Shown here piece after piece: positions 1 to 6,101 of a stretch of 11,063 nt of DNA. The position numbers and the translations under genes were made by a program. The DNA comes from Opitutia bacterium (GTDB lineage Bacteria; Verrucomicrobiota; Verrucomicrobiia; Opitutales; Opitutaceae), in assembly GCA_003157575.1 (NCBI GenBank), contig PMKA01000091.1, positions 1-11,063 on the forward strand, written 5' to 3'. The notes under the pieces were generated by a model. It saw only the letters and a program-made list of their open reading frames with translations, searched no databases and had not been told where the DNA came from. Position 1 is the stretch's first letter; every line of letters begins with the position of its first letter.

Positions 1-83
1 CCAATTCCGCGGCGGAGAGCATCCGCCCCAGCCAAGTCGCTCGTCGCAAGCAACTTGGCCGGGGCGGAACCGTATTTTCCCGG
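1..83 (-). other. Region downstream of cas2, presumed side of the CRISPR array
   Basis: This is the non-coding stretch after the cas2 stop, up to the window edge. In type II-C loci the repeat-spacer array usually follows cas2, so the array or its leader is expected just beyond position 1. No repeated 30-40 bp unit is visible here. The stretch is dominated by a long hairpin (22-68), and a small dyad TCCGC-G-GCGGA sits at 6-16. Whether any of this is leader, tracrRNA or terminator cannot be decided from the window alone. Confidence 0.4.
22..68 (-). terminator. 22-bp hairpin after cas2, possible transcript end or structured RNA
   Basis: Read on the minus strand, TCCGCCCCGGCCAAGT pairs with ACTTGGCTGGGGCGGA. 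The stem then continues through a U-G pair and a five-pair stem GCUUG/CGAGC to a CGA loop. All 22 positions pair; three of them (30/60, 38/52, 42/48) are G-U in minus-strand RNA but A-C mismatches in plus-strand RNA, so the functional RNA is probably the strand of the cas operon. It begins 15 nt after the cas2 stop. No U-tract follows, so it is not a classic intrinsic terminator. Alternatives are a tracrRNA segment or a repetitive extragenic palindrome. Confidence 0.45.
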
Positions 84-398
84 TCACCAGAGTTGGATTT
101 GCTCCGGCATTTCCTCCGCCGGCACCTCTTTGGCTGGGCTGCCGTAGATCACGAATGACCGTTCCCATTGGGCGCGGGTGACGAAAAACGCCCGCACTTT
201 CCCCTCTGGCGGGACTCCCTTCTTGATCCGGTCGAGGTGGGTCTCCTGCCGGGCGAAGCTCACGCACGGCCGCACATAGACGCTGAACTGGACCATCTGA
301 AACCCATCGTCCAACAGAAACTGCCGGAACGCCGTTGCAGCCTTCCGTTGCGGCTTGGTGAGTACCGGCAGGTCGAACGCTACGACGAGCCAGCCCAT
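84..398 (-). CDS. cas2: CRISPR-associated endoribonuclease Cas2
   Basis: Cas2 dimerises and bridges two Cas1 dimers in the integrase that inserts new spacers into the array. The 104-residue product has the usual Cas2 length. It opens with the typical first beta strand, MGWLVVAFDLPV, whose Asp9 is the conserved acidic residue, and continues with the family pattern FRQFLLDDGF...QFSVYVRPC. This start was chosen because a GGAG lies 9 nt upstream (408-411) and the ferredoxin-like fold begins at once. An in-frame ATG at 419 would add seven residues and has no Shine-Dalgarno sequence. The gene overlaps the end of cas1 by 19 nt, indicating translational coupling, and is the last gene of the cas9-cas1-cas2 operon. 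The overlong reading frame extending upstream of it is only an antisense-free shadow within cas1. Confidence 0.93.
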   Translation of the reverse strand: MGWLVVAFDLPVLTKPQRKAATAFRQFLLDDGFQMVQFSVYVRPCVSFARQETHLDRIKKGVPPEGKVRAFFVTRAQWERSFVIYGSPAKEVPAEEMPEQIQLW

Positions 399-1309
399 TT
401 TGAATTTCTCCAGGTCCATGGGCGGTAGTATCTGGCGATGCCGGTGAGGACTGCTTGCCGGAAGCTCCGAACCGAGCCCTCGATCACGCCGCGAATGTCG
501 ATTTCGAGGCCGAGATAATCGACACGCTCCAAGGTGAAGCCGGTGACCCAGCGGCGAAATTCCCCGGTGACCTGGAACGCCTCCTCGTGCGGGCGCTCTT
601 TCACCCATTGATAGATCCGCCAGTCCACACAGGGGCGAAACGGCTCCATGAGATCGTAGGCAAGTGGGGCGCTGCGCTCGCGGATCGCGTGTGAGATGCC
701 GATGGTCGGATCGAGGCCGAAGCCGTAAAGCTTCTGAAGCACGGTGGAAAGAAGCACTGCGTAGCCGTAATTCAGAAGGTCGTTGAGCCCGCCGAGCTTT
801 CTGCCTCGGGCAAATCCCTCGATCCGGAGCCCTTCGGCGACAACATCCCAGAACAGCTTCGCGCATCCGCCTTCTTTTCGGGCAGTGCGTGCCTGCGCGG
901 CCCGGGCCAGCTCGCGTGTGGAATTGCTGAATGGCGCGATCTTTTGGGCCACAGTCGCCTGGTTGGCACACTTGGCATCGATGGCTCTTTCCCATAGCCG
1001 CCGTCGCACGGGTTCCGGTAGGGTGAGATGGCGGCGGGTGAGCAGCGTATCGGCCGAACGGCAGGCCGGCAGGAGCAGACTGACGGGTTGAAAGCGGTCG
1101 CAAATGACAAGCGACACCCCATGGCGCGCGGCTTCGATGAAAAGATGGCTGTGGATGCGGGCAGAGAAGCTGGTGATGATGATGGCGGCGATGTCCTCCA
1201 GCGGGAGCCTCCGCGGTGGCGTGCCCGGATCGGTGGTGCAAACGAGCTGGCCATCGCGACACGTCAGATCGGCCTGGGGCGCGTCGATGCTGACGATGTG
1301 GTAGGACAT
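380..1309 (-). CDS. cas1: CRISPR-associated integrase Cas1 (type II)
   Basis: Cas1 is the metal-dependent integrase that captures protospacers and inserts them at the leader end of the array in complex with Cas2. The 309-residue length is normal for type II. The active-site set is present: Glu146 in the KEGGCAKLFW segment, His207 in LDPTIGISHA and Glu222 in YDLMEPFRP, with Asp219 beside it. The N-terminal beta-sandwich (about 1-90) precedes the helical catalytic domain. The ATG at 1309 is supported by an AGGA 4 nt upstream that overlaps the cas9 stop codon, leaving 6 nt between the genes. The 3' end overlaps cas2. No cas4 or csn2 accompanies it, which fits subtype II-C. It looks intact. Confidence 0.95.
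   Translation of the reverse strand: MSYHIVSIDAPQADLTCRDGQLVCTTDPGTPPRRLPLEDIAAIIITSFSARIHSHLFIEAARHGVSLVICDRFQPVSLLLPACRSADTLLTRRHLTLPEPVRRRLWERAIDAKCANQATVAQKIAPFSNSTRELARAAQARTARKEGGCAKLFWDVVAEGLRIEGFARGRKLGGLNDLLNYGYAVLLSTVLQKLYGFGLDPTIGISHAIRERSAPLAYDLMEPFRPCVDWRIYQWVKERPHEEAFQVTGEFRRWVTGFTLERVDYLGLEIDIRGVIEGSVRSFRQAVLTGIARYYRPWTWRNSKWAGSS
408..411 (-). promoter_or_regulatory. cas2 ribosome binding site deciding the start
   Basis: GGAG on the minus strand stands 9 nt before the ATG at 398, inside the cas1 coding end. The alternative in-frame ATG at 419 has no comparable sequence upstream, so this site favours the 104-residue form of Cas2. Confidence 0.55.
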
Positions 1310-1313
1310 GGCA

Positions 1314-1318
1314 TCCTA
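1314..1318 (-). promoter_or_regulatory. cas1 ribosome binding site overlapping cas9 stop
   Basis: On the minus strand TAGGA lies 4 nt before the cas1 ATG, and its first three bases are the cas9 stop codon TAG or abut it directly. Translation of cas1 is therefore probably coupled to termination on cas9. It supports the cas1 start at 1309. Confidence 0.6.
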
Positions 1319-4300
1319 TAGGTTACCATCGAGCTTCGTCGAAAAACGCTCTGCGCCGTCGCGGAGCAGGCTGTGAAGAGCGAGTTTCCACTCCCAGTCG
1401 AGCCCATCGACGCGGCCGAGCTTAAGAACGAGTCCGTCAGCGGTGTTCATCACTGAGTAGATCCGCCACCGACCAACGTGTGCTCCCTTGGGGAGGGCAA
1501 TGATCTGCCCGTTTCGCCAGACCTTCGGTCGCTTGCCGCCGTTGCGCAGTTCGAGCGCCTGCAATCGCTGCCAGACCCGGGCGAAGGGAAGGATGACGAA
1601 GCGCTCGGTGGGCGGGAGCTTATCGTCGTCGAGGATGGCAACGCCGAAATTGCCGTCGAATAGCCGAACTCCCTTCAACTGGCTGAGCTTTCCTGGCTGG
1701 AGGCCAATAACCTTACTACGAAGCACCTTCTCTGGTTTCTTCTGTTTGGTGCCATCGTCGCCGATACCCGGCTTCAGGATCAGGAATTCAGGATCAGAGG
1801 CGTCGAGGATACCTCTCACGTTCTGCTTTACCCGGATACCGCTCATGTCGGCGGGCACATGCTGGACGACGCGGCGTTCGGCCAGACGTGTGCGGAGCTG
1901 CTGTTTCAACGACTCCGGCAGGTCGCGGAGACGGAAGCCGCCTGAGGCATCGAAGTCCCCGAGGTCGAGAGATTCCAGCAACGCGCGTTGCGCGGGGTTG
2001 GGGCGGCGTTCGAGGAGGGCGCGCCAGACTTCGCCGTTGTTGGGGAATCGCGAGGCGGCGAGACCGAGCACGCATGCGTCGAGCGCGTGGTGCAAATGAG
2101 TGATGTCGCGGATCTCGGTCTTCGTCCTCGGTTCCAAATGCTCACGTCCTTCAGCATCGAGGGTCTTCTCCATCACGTCTGGCGCGGCTTTGTCGAGGCA
2201 GGCGAGAACCTTCCACGCTGCGCGCACCTGTCCCGTCACCTGGCCGGGCAGGGCTACGAACGAAGGACCGTCTTCGAGTTGTGCGAAGGGGGCGCGGAGC
2301 ACTTGCTGGCCGAGCCGAGAGAGGTGCGAGGTTTGCGTGAGCTGGCCAGGTGTGAAGCCACCGGCTTTCTCGTCGAACTTCTCCAGCAGGAGTTTCTCGA
2401 TGCGGCGCTTCTTGCGTTTTTGGTCGTCGGGGTGGCCGCGGGTGTCCAGGGCTTTGACGTCGGCTTCGTAGCGCTTGAGTTGCTTAAGCGAGTATTGGGG
2501 AAGTCCGGGCACCGGCCTGGCCTCGAACTCTTTCATGAACTGCCAGGCGGTGCGGGCGCCCTTCCACTTATTGATCTCGGAAAAGGTGACGACGAGCGAA
2601 TCGAGCGAGTCGGAGGTGCGTTGGGATCGGGGGATGATATGGTCGAGATCGACCCGTTTGGTAATGAGATCGATGGGCTCGAACTCCTGCCCGGTATAGG
2701 GGCAATGCCAGCCGAGATCGTCGGCGATGCGGGCCTTGCGGATGAGCGAGGCGTTGATGCGGGAGTGGTGTTCGGGTGGGAGATCGTCGAGGAGACGCTG
2801 CGAGACTTTGCCATGGCTGCGCAGGCGTTCGTTCATCTCCTTGGCGATGTCCTGTGCGGTGAGTCCGGCCATCTCCCGGAGGTCGCGGTTCACTTCGAGG
2901 GTCAGGCGGGCGACGCGGGCGGGTTCGCCGGCGCCGTAGGCCGGATCGGCGACGAGTTGCGCGACGAGTCGGCCGAGAATGAGGAGGCGGTGGCGGACGA
3001 GATGGTTGTTGGTCTGCTGGTCGAGTGTGCGGCGCTCGCGAGCGCCGCGGAGGTCGGGCGTCTCGTATAGGCAGCCGCCTTCCTCGCGCGGGTGGCGGCC
3101 GGCCATTACCTCGTTGGTTGCGCGGACGAGGATCGGGCGTGCGTGCGGGGCGCGCCCGCCGAGCAGATCCACCGAGTACTTGGCTTCGAGGATCTGGCCA
3201 GGTGTCGGCGGTTGGTTTTCCTTCTTGGTCGTTCGACCGGGCTTCTTCGGAACACAGAGCGCGGCGAGGGCGGCTTCGAACGGCGCGAGGTCGTATCCAG
3301 CTTGCTGAGCTTCGGTACGGAGGGCGCCGAGGGTTTGCGAGCGACCGCGGCGCCAGCGGTTGAGGGCGTGGAGCCGCACGCGTTCCGGGAGATGAGGCCA
3401 AAGCGGCGATATCCAGTCCTTGGAGTTCACCAGCTTGAGCCCCGGATCGAACACGAGGTTCTTTTCGGCGGTGGCGTCCATGAACATCTGGTCGAGGTTG
3501 TCGCGGACTGCCCCGGTGAGCGTGTGGACGGTTTTGCGGAACGCCGCCGGAGTGAAGTAACCCTCGGCCTGCGCCTGAGCCGTGAGCTTCTCGCGCTCGG
3601 TTGTGTTGAGAGGGCGGAGACCGGAATCGGAGGGCGCGGCGACCACGATGTTTGCGAGCAGCATGGCCCAGCGGAAGCGGAAGAACTCCGGGCAGTCCTT
3701 CGAGGGTAGCTTGGCTTCCTTCTCGGCGAGGCGGCTCGCCTCTGCGGCGGGTTGCCCCGCGGCGATGTGCTTTTGCTCCAGTTCGTAGGCGTAGAACGGG
3801 CAGATGCCGATGATTCGGTTGTCGTAGCGCATCGCGAGACGGCCGAAGAGCAGGCCGCCGATGTAGCGCTTGGTCAGGCGGAGATCCGGCATGGCGATGG
3901 CGCGGGCGTCGTCGAGAAGGGCGGTGATGAACTGCGCATTGAGTCCATGGAGCTTGCCGAGGTGGGCCGTGAGGAGGCGGCGGACTTCGTCGCGGACGAC
4001 AGAGCGTTCGAAGGCGGCCTTCTGGGACTTATAGCTGACGGTTGTGCCTGCTCGCGGTGAGAGCGGGTCCTGGCCGAGCCAGGCGCAGATGGTCTCGGCC
4101 ATCGTGGACTTGCCATACTGCGCCATGCCGACTTTAGCCTGTTCGCGTTTCTCCTCATTTTCCTTGGCGTCGAGATCCTCGCCGATCGGCTCGTAGCCGC
4201 GGTTGTGCGCGTACCAGCGCAGGACATCCCAGAGCTCGGGCCACGTGAGCGTCTTTGCCCCGCCGCTGGCGAGGACGCGTGCCGCGAGGAGCCACGGAGT

Positions 4301-4630
4301 CGGGTGGCCGCCGGCAGCAATGTGGCGGGCAGCAATCTCCTTCTCGGGAATGGCGCCGATGTGGGCAAGCAGTTGCTCGATCCGCCGGATACGCTGGCGG
4401 GTGGCGCGGACATGGCGGCGCTGCTGGCGGTGGAGCCGGCGCTGATTGGCGAGCGCACTATCCTTTTCGAAGAGCACGACACCGCAGCCGAGGATGTCGG
4501 GTGCGCCGGATTCGGGAGCGGTAAGTACAGACCAGCCGATGGAGCTGTGGCCGACATCGAAGGCGAAAGAAAGGCGGGGCTTGGCCGGATTGGGGCTTGC
4601 CTCGGGGGTGGGGTTTGTTTCCATGTTCAT
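1316..4630 (-). CDS. cas9: Type II-C CRISPR RNA-guided endonuclease Cas9
   Basis: Cas9 is the dual-RNA-guided DNA endonuclease of the interference stage: HNH cuts the target strand and RuvC the non-target strand. Numbering from the ATG at 4630 (1104 aa): RuvC-I with Asp25 in FAFDVGHSSIGW; arginine-rich bridge helix about 64-87; helical REC lobe about 90-570; RuvC-II with Glu579 in LTLEVNRDL; HNH about 643-697 starting CPYTGQ, with Asp663-His664 in VDLDHIIPRS and Asn687 in EINKWKGART; RuvC-III with His848 and Asp851 in HLHHALDACVLG; C-terminal WED/PAM-interacting part about 890-1104. All catalytic residues are present. The length matches compact II-C enzymes (about 1000-1100 aa), shorter than II-A (about 1370). 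A TTG at 4639 or an ATG at 4624 are alternative starts; no Shine-Dalgarno is clear for any, and a roughly 20-residue Pro-rich leader precedes the first RuvC strand. It is first in the operon with cas1 and cas2. The PAM cannot be read from sequence. Confidence 0.96.
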   Translation of the reverse strand: MNMETNPTPEASPNPAKPRLSFAFDVGHSSIGWSVLTAPESGAPDILGCGVVLFEKDSALANQRRLHRQQRRHVRATRQRIRRIEQLLAHIGAIPEKEIAARHIAAGGHPTPWLLAARVLASGGAKTLTWPELWDVLRWYAHNRGYEPIGEDLDAKENEEKREQAKVGMAQYGKSTMAETICAWLGQDPLSPRAGTTVSYKSQKAAFERSVVRDEVRRLLTAHLGKLHGLNAQFITALLDDARAIAMPDLRLTKRYIGGLLFGRLAMRYDNRIIGICPFYAYELEQKHIAAGQPAAEASRLAEKEAKLPSKDCPEFFRFRWAMLLANIVVAAPSDSGLRPLNTTEREKLTAQAQAEGYFTPAAFRKTVHTLTGAVRDNLDQMFMDATAEKNLVFDPGLKLVNSKDWISPLWPHLPERVRLHALNRWRRGRSQTLGALRTEAQQAGYDLAPFEAALAALCVPKKPGRTTKKENQPPTPGQILEAKYSVDLLGGRAPHARPILVRATNEVMAGRHPREEGGCLYETPDLRGARERRTLDQQTNNHLVRHRLLILGRLVAQLVADPAYGAGEPARVARLTLEVNRDLREMAGLTAQDIAKEMNERLRSHGKVSQRLLDDLPPEHHSRINASLIRKARIADDLGWHCPYTGQEFEPIDLITKRVDLDHIIPRSQRTSDSLDSLVVTFSEINKWKGARTAWQFMKEFEARPVPGLPQYSLKQLKRYEADVKALDTRGHPDDQKRKKRRIEKLLLEKFDEKAGGFTPGQLTQTSHLSRLGQQVLRAPFAQLEDGPSFVALPGQVTGQVRAAWKVLACLDKAAPDVMEKTLDAEGREHLEPRTKTEIRDITHLHHALDACVLGLAASRFPNNGEVWRALLERRPNPAQRALLESLDLGDFDASGGFRLRDLPESLKQQLRTRLAERRVVQHVPADMSGIRVKQNVRGILDASDPEFLILKPGIGDDGTKQKKPEKVLRSKVIGLQPGKLSQLKGVRLFDGNFGVAILDDDKLPPTERFVILPFARVWQRLQALELRNGGKRPKVWRNGQIIALPKGAHVGRWRIYSVMNTADGLVLKLGRVDGLDWEWKLALHSLLRDGAERFSTKLDGNL

Positions 4631-4711
4631 CGGAATCAAGTCAAAGTCAGTGAGTGCAGACCGCGTCCCTGTTCGCTAGGCGAGCACACCGTGTTCAACA
4701 GCACTTCTATT

Positions 4712-4741
4712 TTCCGGCGGCATCGCGAGGTGCCGCCGGAA
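4712..4741. repeat. Perfect 11-bp inverted repeat upstream of cas9
   Basis: TTCCGGCGGCA (4712-4722) and TGCCGCCGGAA (4731-4741) are exact reverse complements around an 8-nt loop TCGCGAGG. It lies about 80-110 bp before the cas9 start. Neither strand has a U-tract after the stem, so it is not a standard terminator. It may be a stem of a tracrRNA, a transcription-factor site or a transcript end without U-tract. Confidence 0.6.
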
Positions 4742-4847
4742 GTGTTTACACGAGGGCAGGGCAGATACGTTCATCGGCATGGAACGCTGGCAGAGCCAGG
4801 AATTTTCCTCCAACGGAGTGACTACTCTTTGATTGCAGAATGTGCAA

Positions 4848-4921
4848 GGTCGAAGCAAACAGCGGAATCGGCAGGCTTGGTCCAACGGACCATTTATTCG
4901 TTTATTCTGTTTGCTTCGGTT
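4848..4921. repeat. Concentric inverted repeats upstream of the antitoxin
   Basis: CGAAGCAAACAG (4851-4862) is exactly complementary to CTGTTTGCTTCG (4907-4918). Three further G-U pairs would extend the stem outward in plus-strand RNA. A second perfect dyad, TGGTCC-AAC-GGACCA (4878-4892), sits in the middle with nearly the same axis. The structure ends about 40 bp before the antitoxin ATG. It could be the autoregulatory operator of the toxin-antitoxin operon, a 5' leader structure, or the 3' end of a plus-strand RNA, given the T-rich DNA after it. Confidence 0.55.
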
Positions 4922-4950
4922 GTTTCGTTTGATCTAGTGTCGAACTCTGC

Positions 4951-4955
4951 AAGGA
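4951..4955 (+). promoter_or_regulatory. Antitoxin ribosome binding site
   Basis: AAGGA lies 6 nt before the ATG at 4962 and fixes the antitoxin start. The toxin gene behind it has no such site, which fits higher production of the antitoxin. Confidence 0.6.
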
Positions 4956-4961
4956 AACCCT

Positions 4962-5429
4962 ATGAAACTCTCCGATGTTCCGTCTCGTCCTTCGATCATT
5001 CCGACTGACGAAGACCGTCAGGTCGCTCGTGAAGCGAGCCGTTTGTTCGCTCCGCACCTCAGTGCCAGTACGGGTTTGAGGGTGCGGATTGGTGAAGGGC
5101 ATGGCCGCTCGGAAGTTGCTGTGTTGCCTGCGGCGGCCGTTAGTCTCCTGGTTGAGCTGCTCTCTGAGATGGCGAAGGGGAACAGCGTGACAATGATCCC
5201 CGTCCATGCGGAACTGACCACGCAGGAGGCCGCGAACCTGTTGAATGTGTCGAGGCCTTTCGTCGTGGGTTTGATCGAGCAGAAGAAAATCCCCGCCCGG
5301 AAGGTGGGGACCCATCGGCGCATTCTCTTTTCGGATCTGATGGTGTTCAAACAGCAGATCGATCGCGACCGATTGGCGGCGTTGGACGAGCTTGCCCGCC
5401 AGGCGCAGGAATTGGGCATGGGGTATTAG
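4962..5429 (+). CDS. Excisionase/MerR-type HTH antitoxin of a PIN toxin-antitoxin module
   Basis: This is a predicted DNA-binding antitoxin that neutralises the PIN ribonuclease encoded next and represses its own operon. Of its 155 residues, about 84-131 form a helix-turn-helix of the excisionase/MerR kind: ELTTQEAANLLNVSRPFVV is followed by the wing-like IPARKVGTHRRILFSDL. The first 80 residues and the charged C-terminal helix (about 132-152) match no domain I can name; one of them may bind the toxin, whereas in many VapB-type antitoxins the DNA-binding part comes first. The start has a good Shine-Dalgarno. The stop TAG is in the same frame as the toxin and 21 nt before its GTG. A stand-alone excisionase-like regulator is possible, but the tight pairing with a PIN gene favours an antitoxin. 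Confidence 0.8.
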   Translation: MKLSDVPSRPSIIPTDEDRQVAREASRLFAPHLSASTGLRVRIGEGHGRSEVAVLPAAAVSLLVELLSEMAKGNSVTMIPVHAELTTQEAANLLNVSRPFVVGLIEQKKIPARKVGTHRRILFSDLMVFKQQIDRDRLAALDELARQAQELGMGY

Positions 5430-5450
5430 GGTTGTGGTCTTTGTCACCCC

Positions 5451-6020
5451 GTGGCCGCCTATACTGCACTCTACGACTCCTGCGTGCTTTATCCCGCCCC
5501 TTTGCGGGATCTGCTCCTCCAATTGGCGCTGACCGATCTATTCCGAGCGAAATGGAGCGCTTCAATCCATGATGAATGGATGCGCTCCGTGCTACGGGAT
5601 AGGTCGGATCTAAAGCCTGAACAGATACGGCGAACTCGGGAACTGATGGATTCCAACGTTCGGGATGCCTTGGTCTGTGGCTTCGAGGCGTTGATCCCGA
5701 TCGTTGTGCTCCCGGACCCGAATGATCGCCATGTTGTTGCCGCCGCCATCAGGGGGCGGTGCGACGTCATTGTGACGTACAATCTGAAGCATTTTCCGGA
5801 GGCCGAGCTGAAGAAGTACGATCTCGAAGTTCAACATCCGGATGAATTTCTTGGCCATCTCAGCAACCTCCGCCCACAGGCCGTTTGCGGGGCGGCGAAG
5901 ACGTGTCGAGAGCGGCTGAAGTCCCCACCTCAATCGGTGGACGATTACTTGATGACGATGGCGAAGCAACGCCTGCCGGATTTGGTTGGTTTCTTGAACC
6001 TCCATCGGGATTTGATCTAG
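5451..6020 (+). CDS. PIN-domain ribonuclease toxin (VapC-like)
   Basis: PIN toxins are Mg-dependent ribonucleases that stop growth by cutting RNA, often tRNA or rRNA, when the antitoxin is lost. The acidic PIN residues can be placed at Asp9 (LYDSCVLYP), Glu42 (IHDEW), Asp92 (DPNDRHVVAAA) and Asp105 (CDVIVTYNLKHFP), with Asn111 in the typical final motif. At 189 residues it is longer than classical VapC (about 130-140); the roughly 55 C-terminal residues after the PIN core are unassigned. GTG at 5451 is the only sensible start in this frame after the antitoxin stop, and no Shine-Dalgarno precedes it, so translation probably depends on coupling to the antitoxin gene. The RNA target cannot be predicted. 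Confidence 0.85.
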   Translation: MAAYTALYDSCVLYPAPLRDLLLQLALTDLFRAKWSASIHDEWMRSVLRDRSDLKPEQIRRTRELMDSNVRDALVCGFEALIPIVVLPDPNDRHVVAAAIRGRCDVIVTYNLKHFPEAELKKYDLEVQHPDEFLGHLSNLRPQAVCGAAKTCRERLKSPPQSVDDYLMTMAKQRLPDLVGFLNLHRDLI

Positions 6021-6101
6021 GCGGGAACGATGCAGCTGATGTCGCCGCGGCCTGCCAAAGCGGACTCGCAACCCGGCTGTTTCCCGTCCAGTCTCCGCCC
6101 C

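Larger units (their letters stand above)
4682..4921. ncRNA. Candidate structured RNA, possibly tracrRNA
   Basis: Six consecutive dyads fill this stretch: 4682-4696 (GAGCAC/GTGTTC), 4712-4741 (11 bp perfect), 4787-4799 (CTGGC/GCCAG), 4808-4818 (CTCC/GGAG), 4833-4847 (TTGCA/TGCAA) and 4848-4921 (a 12-bp perfect stem around an inner 6-bp hairpin). The last two abut exactly. Where pairing is imperfect (4684/4694, 4711/4742 and 4848-4850/4919-4921) the extra pairs are G-U in plus-strand RNA and mismatches in minus-strand RNA, a weak hint of plus-strand transcription. Type II systems need a tracrRNA, commonly placed beside cas9, and no better site is visible. An anti-repeat cannot be tested because the CRISPR repeat is outside the window. 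Operator dyads are the main alternative. Confidence 0.3.
4631..4961. other. Divergent non-coding region between cas9 and the toxin-antitoxin genes
   Basis: These 331 bases separate the divergent cas9 and antitoxin starts, so both promoters should lie here. The DNA is less GC-rich than its surroundings, with T-rich stretches such as TTTATTCGTTTATT at 4893-4906. TATTCT at 4903-4908 is a possible plus-strand -10 box, but no well-spaced -35 box is convincing. The main content is a run of short dyads from 4682 to 4921, described separately. A 69-codon minus-strand frame (4885-4676) lacks recognisable protein features and is not called. Confidence 0.6.

Noticed and set aside
1..83. A CRISPR repeat at the left edge
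   Set aside because: No unit occurs twice in the window, and 83 bp is too short to see a repeat-spacer pattern. The array is only expected beyond the edge.
84..1262. A 392-codon minus-strand reading frame that contains cas2 at its end
   Set aside because: Only its last 104 codons resemble a protein family. The rest is an out-of-frame reading of cas1, rich in Arg, Pro and His as expected of a GC-rich shadow.
1988..3070. A 360-codon plus-strand frame antisense to cas9
   Set aside because: It lies wholly opposite the Cas9 RuvC-II/HNH/RuvC-III region and shows no domain of its own.
4712..4741. Intrinsic terminator for cas9-side or antitoxin-side transcripts
   Set aside because: The stem is strong, but no run of T follows it on either strand.
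4676..4885. A 69-codon minus-strand frame in the region upstream of cas9
   Set aside because: No convincing ribosome binding site, no family resemblance, and it overlaps the dyad cluster. A small real protein cannot be fully excluded.
4205..5008. A 267-codon plus-strand frame from within cas9 through the intergenic region
   Set aside because: It reads antisense to the Cas9 N-terminus and ends inside the antitoxin gene in another frame, with no domain.
6030..6101. Upstream ATG giving a 24-residue extension of the decarboxylase
   Set aside because: The extra residues are not part of the family, and the Rossmann strand starts at the ATG at 6102.
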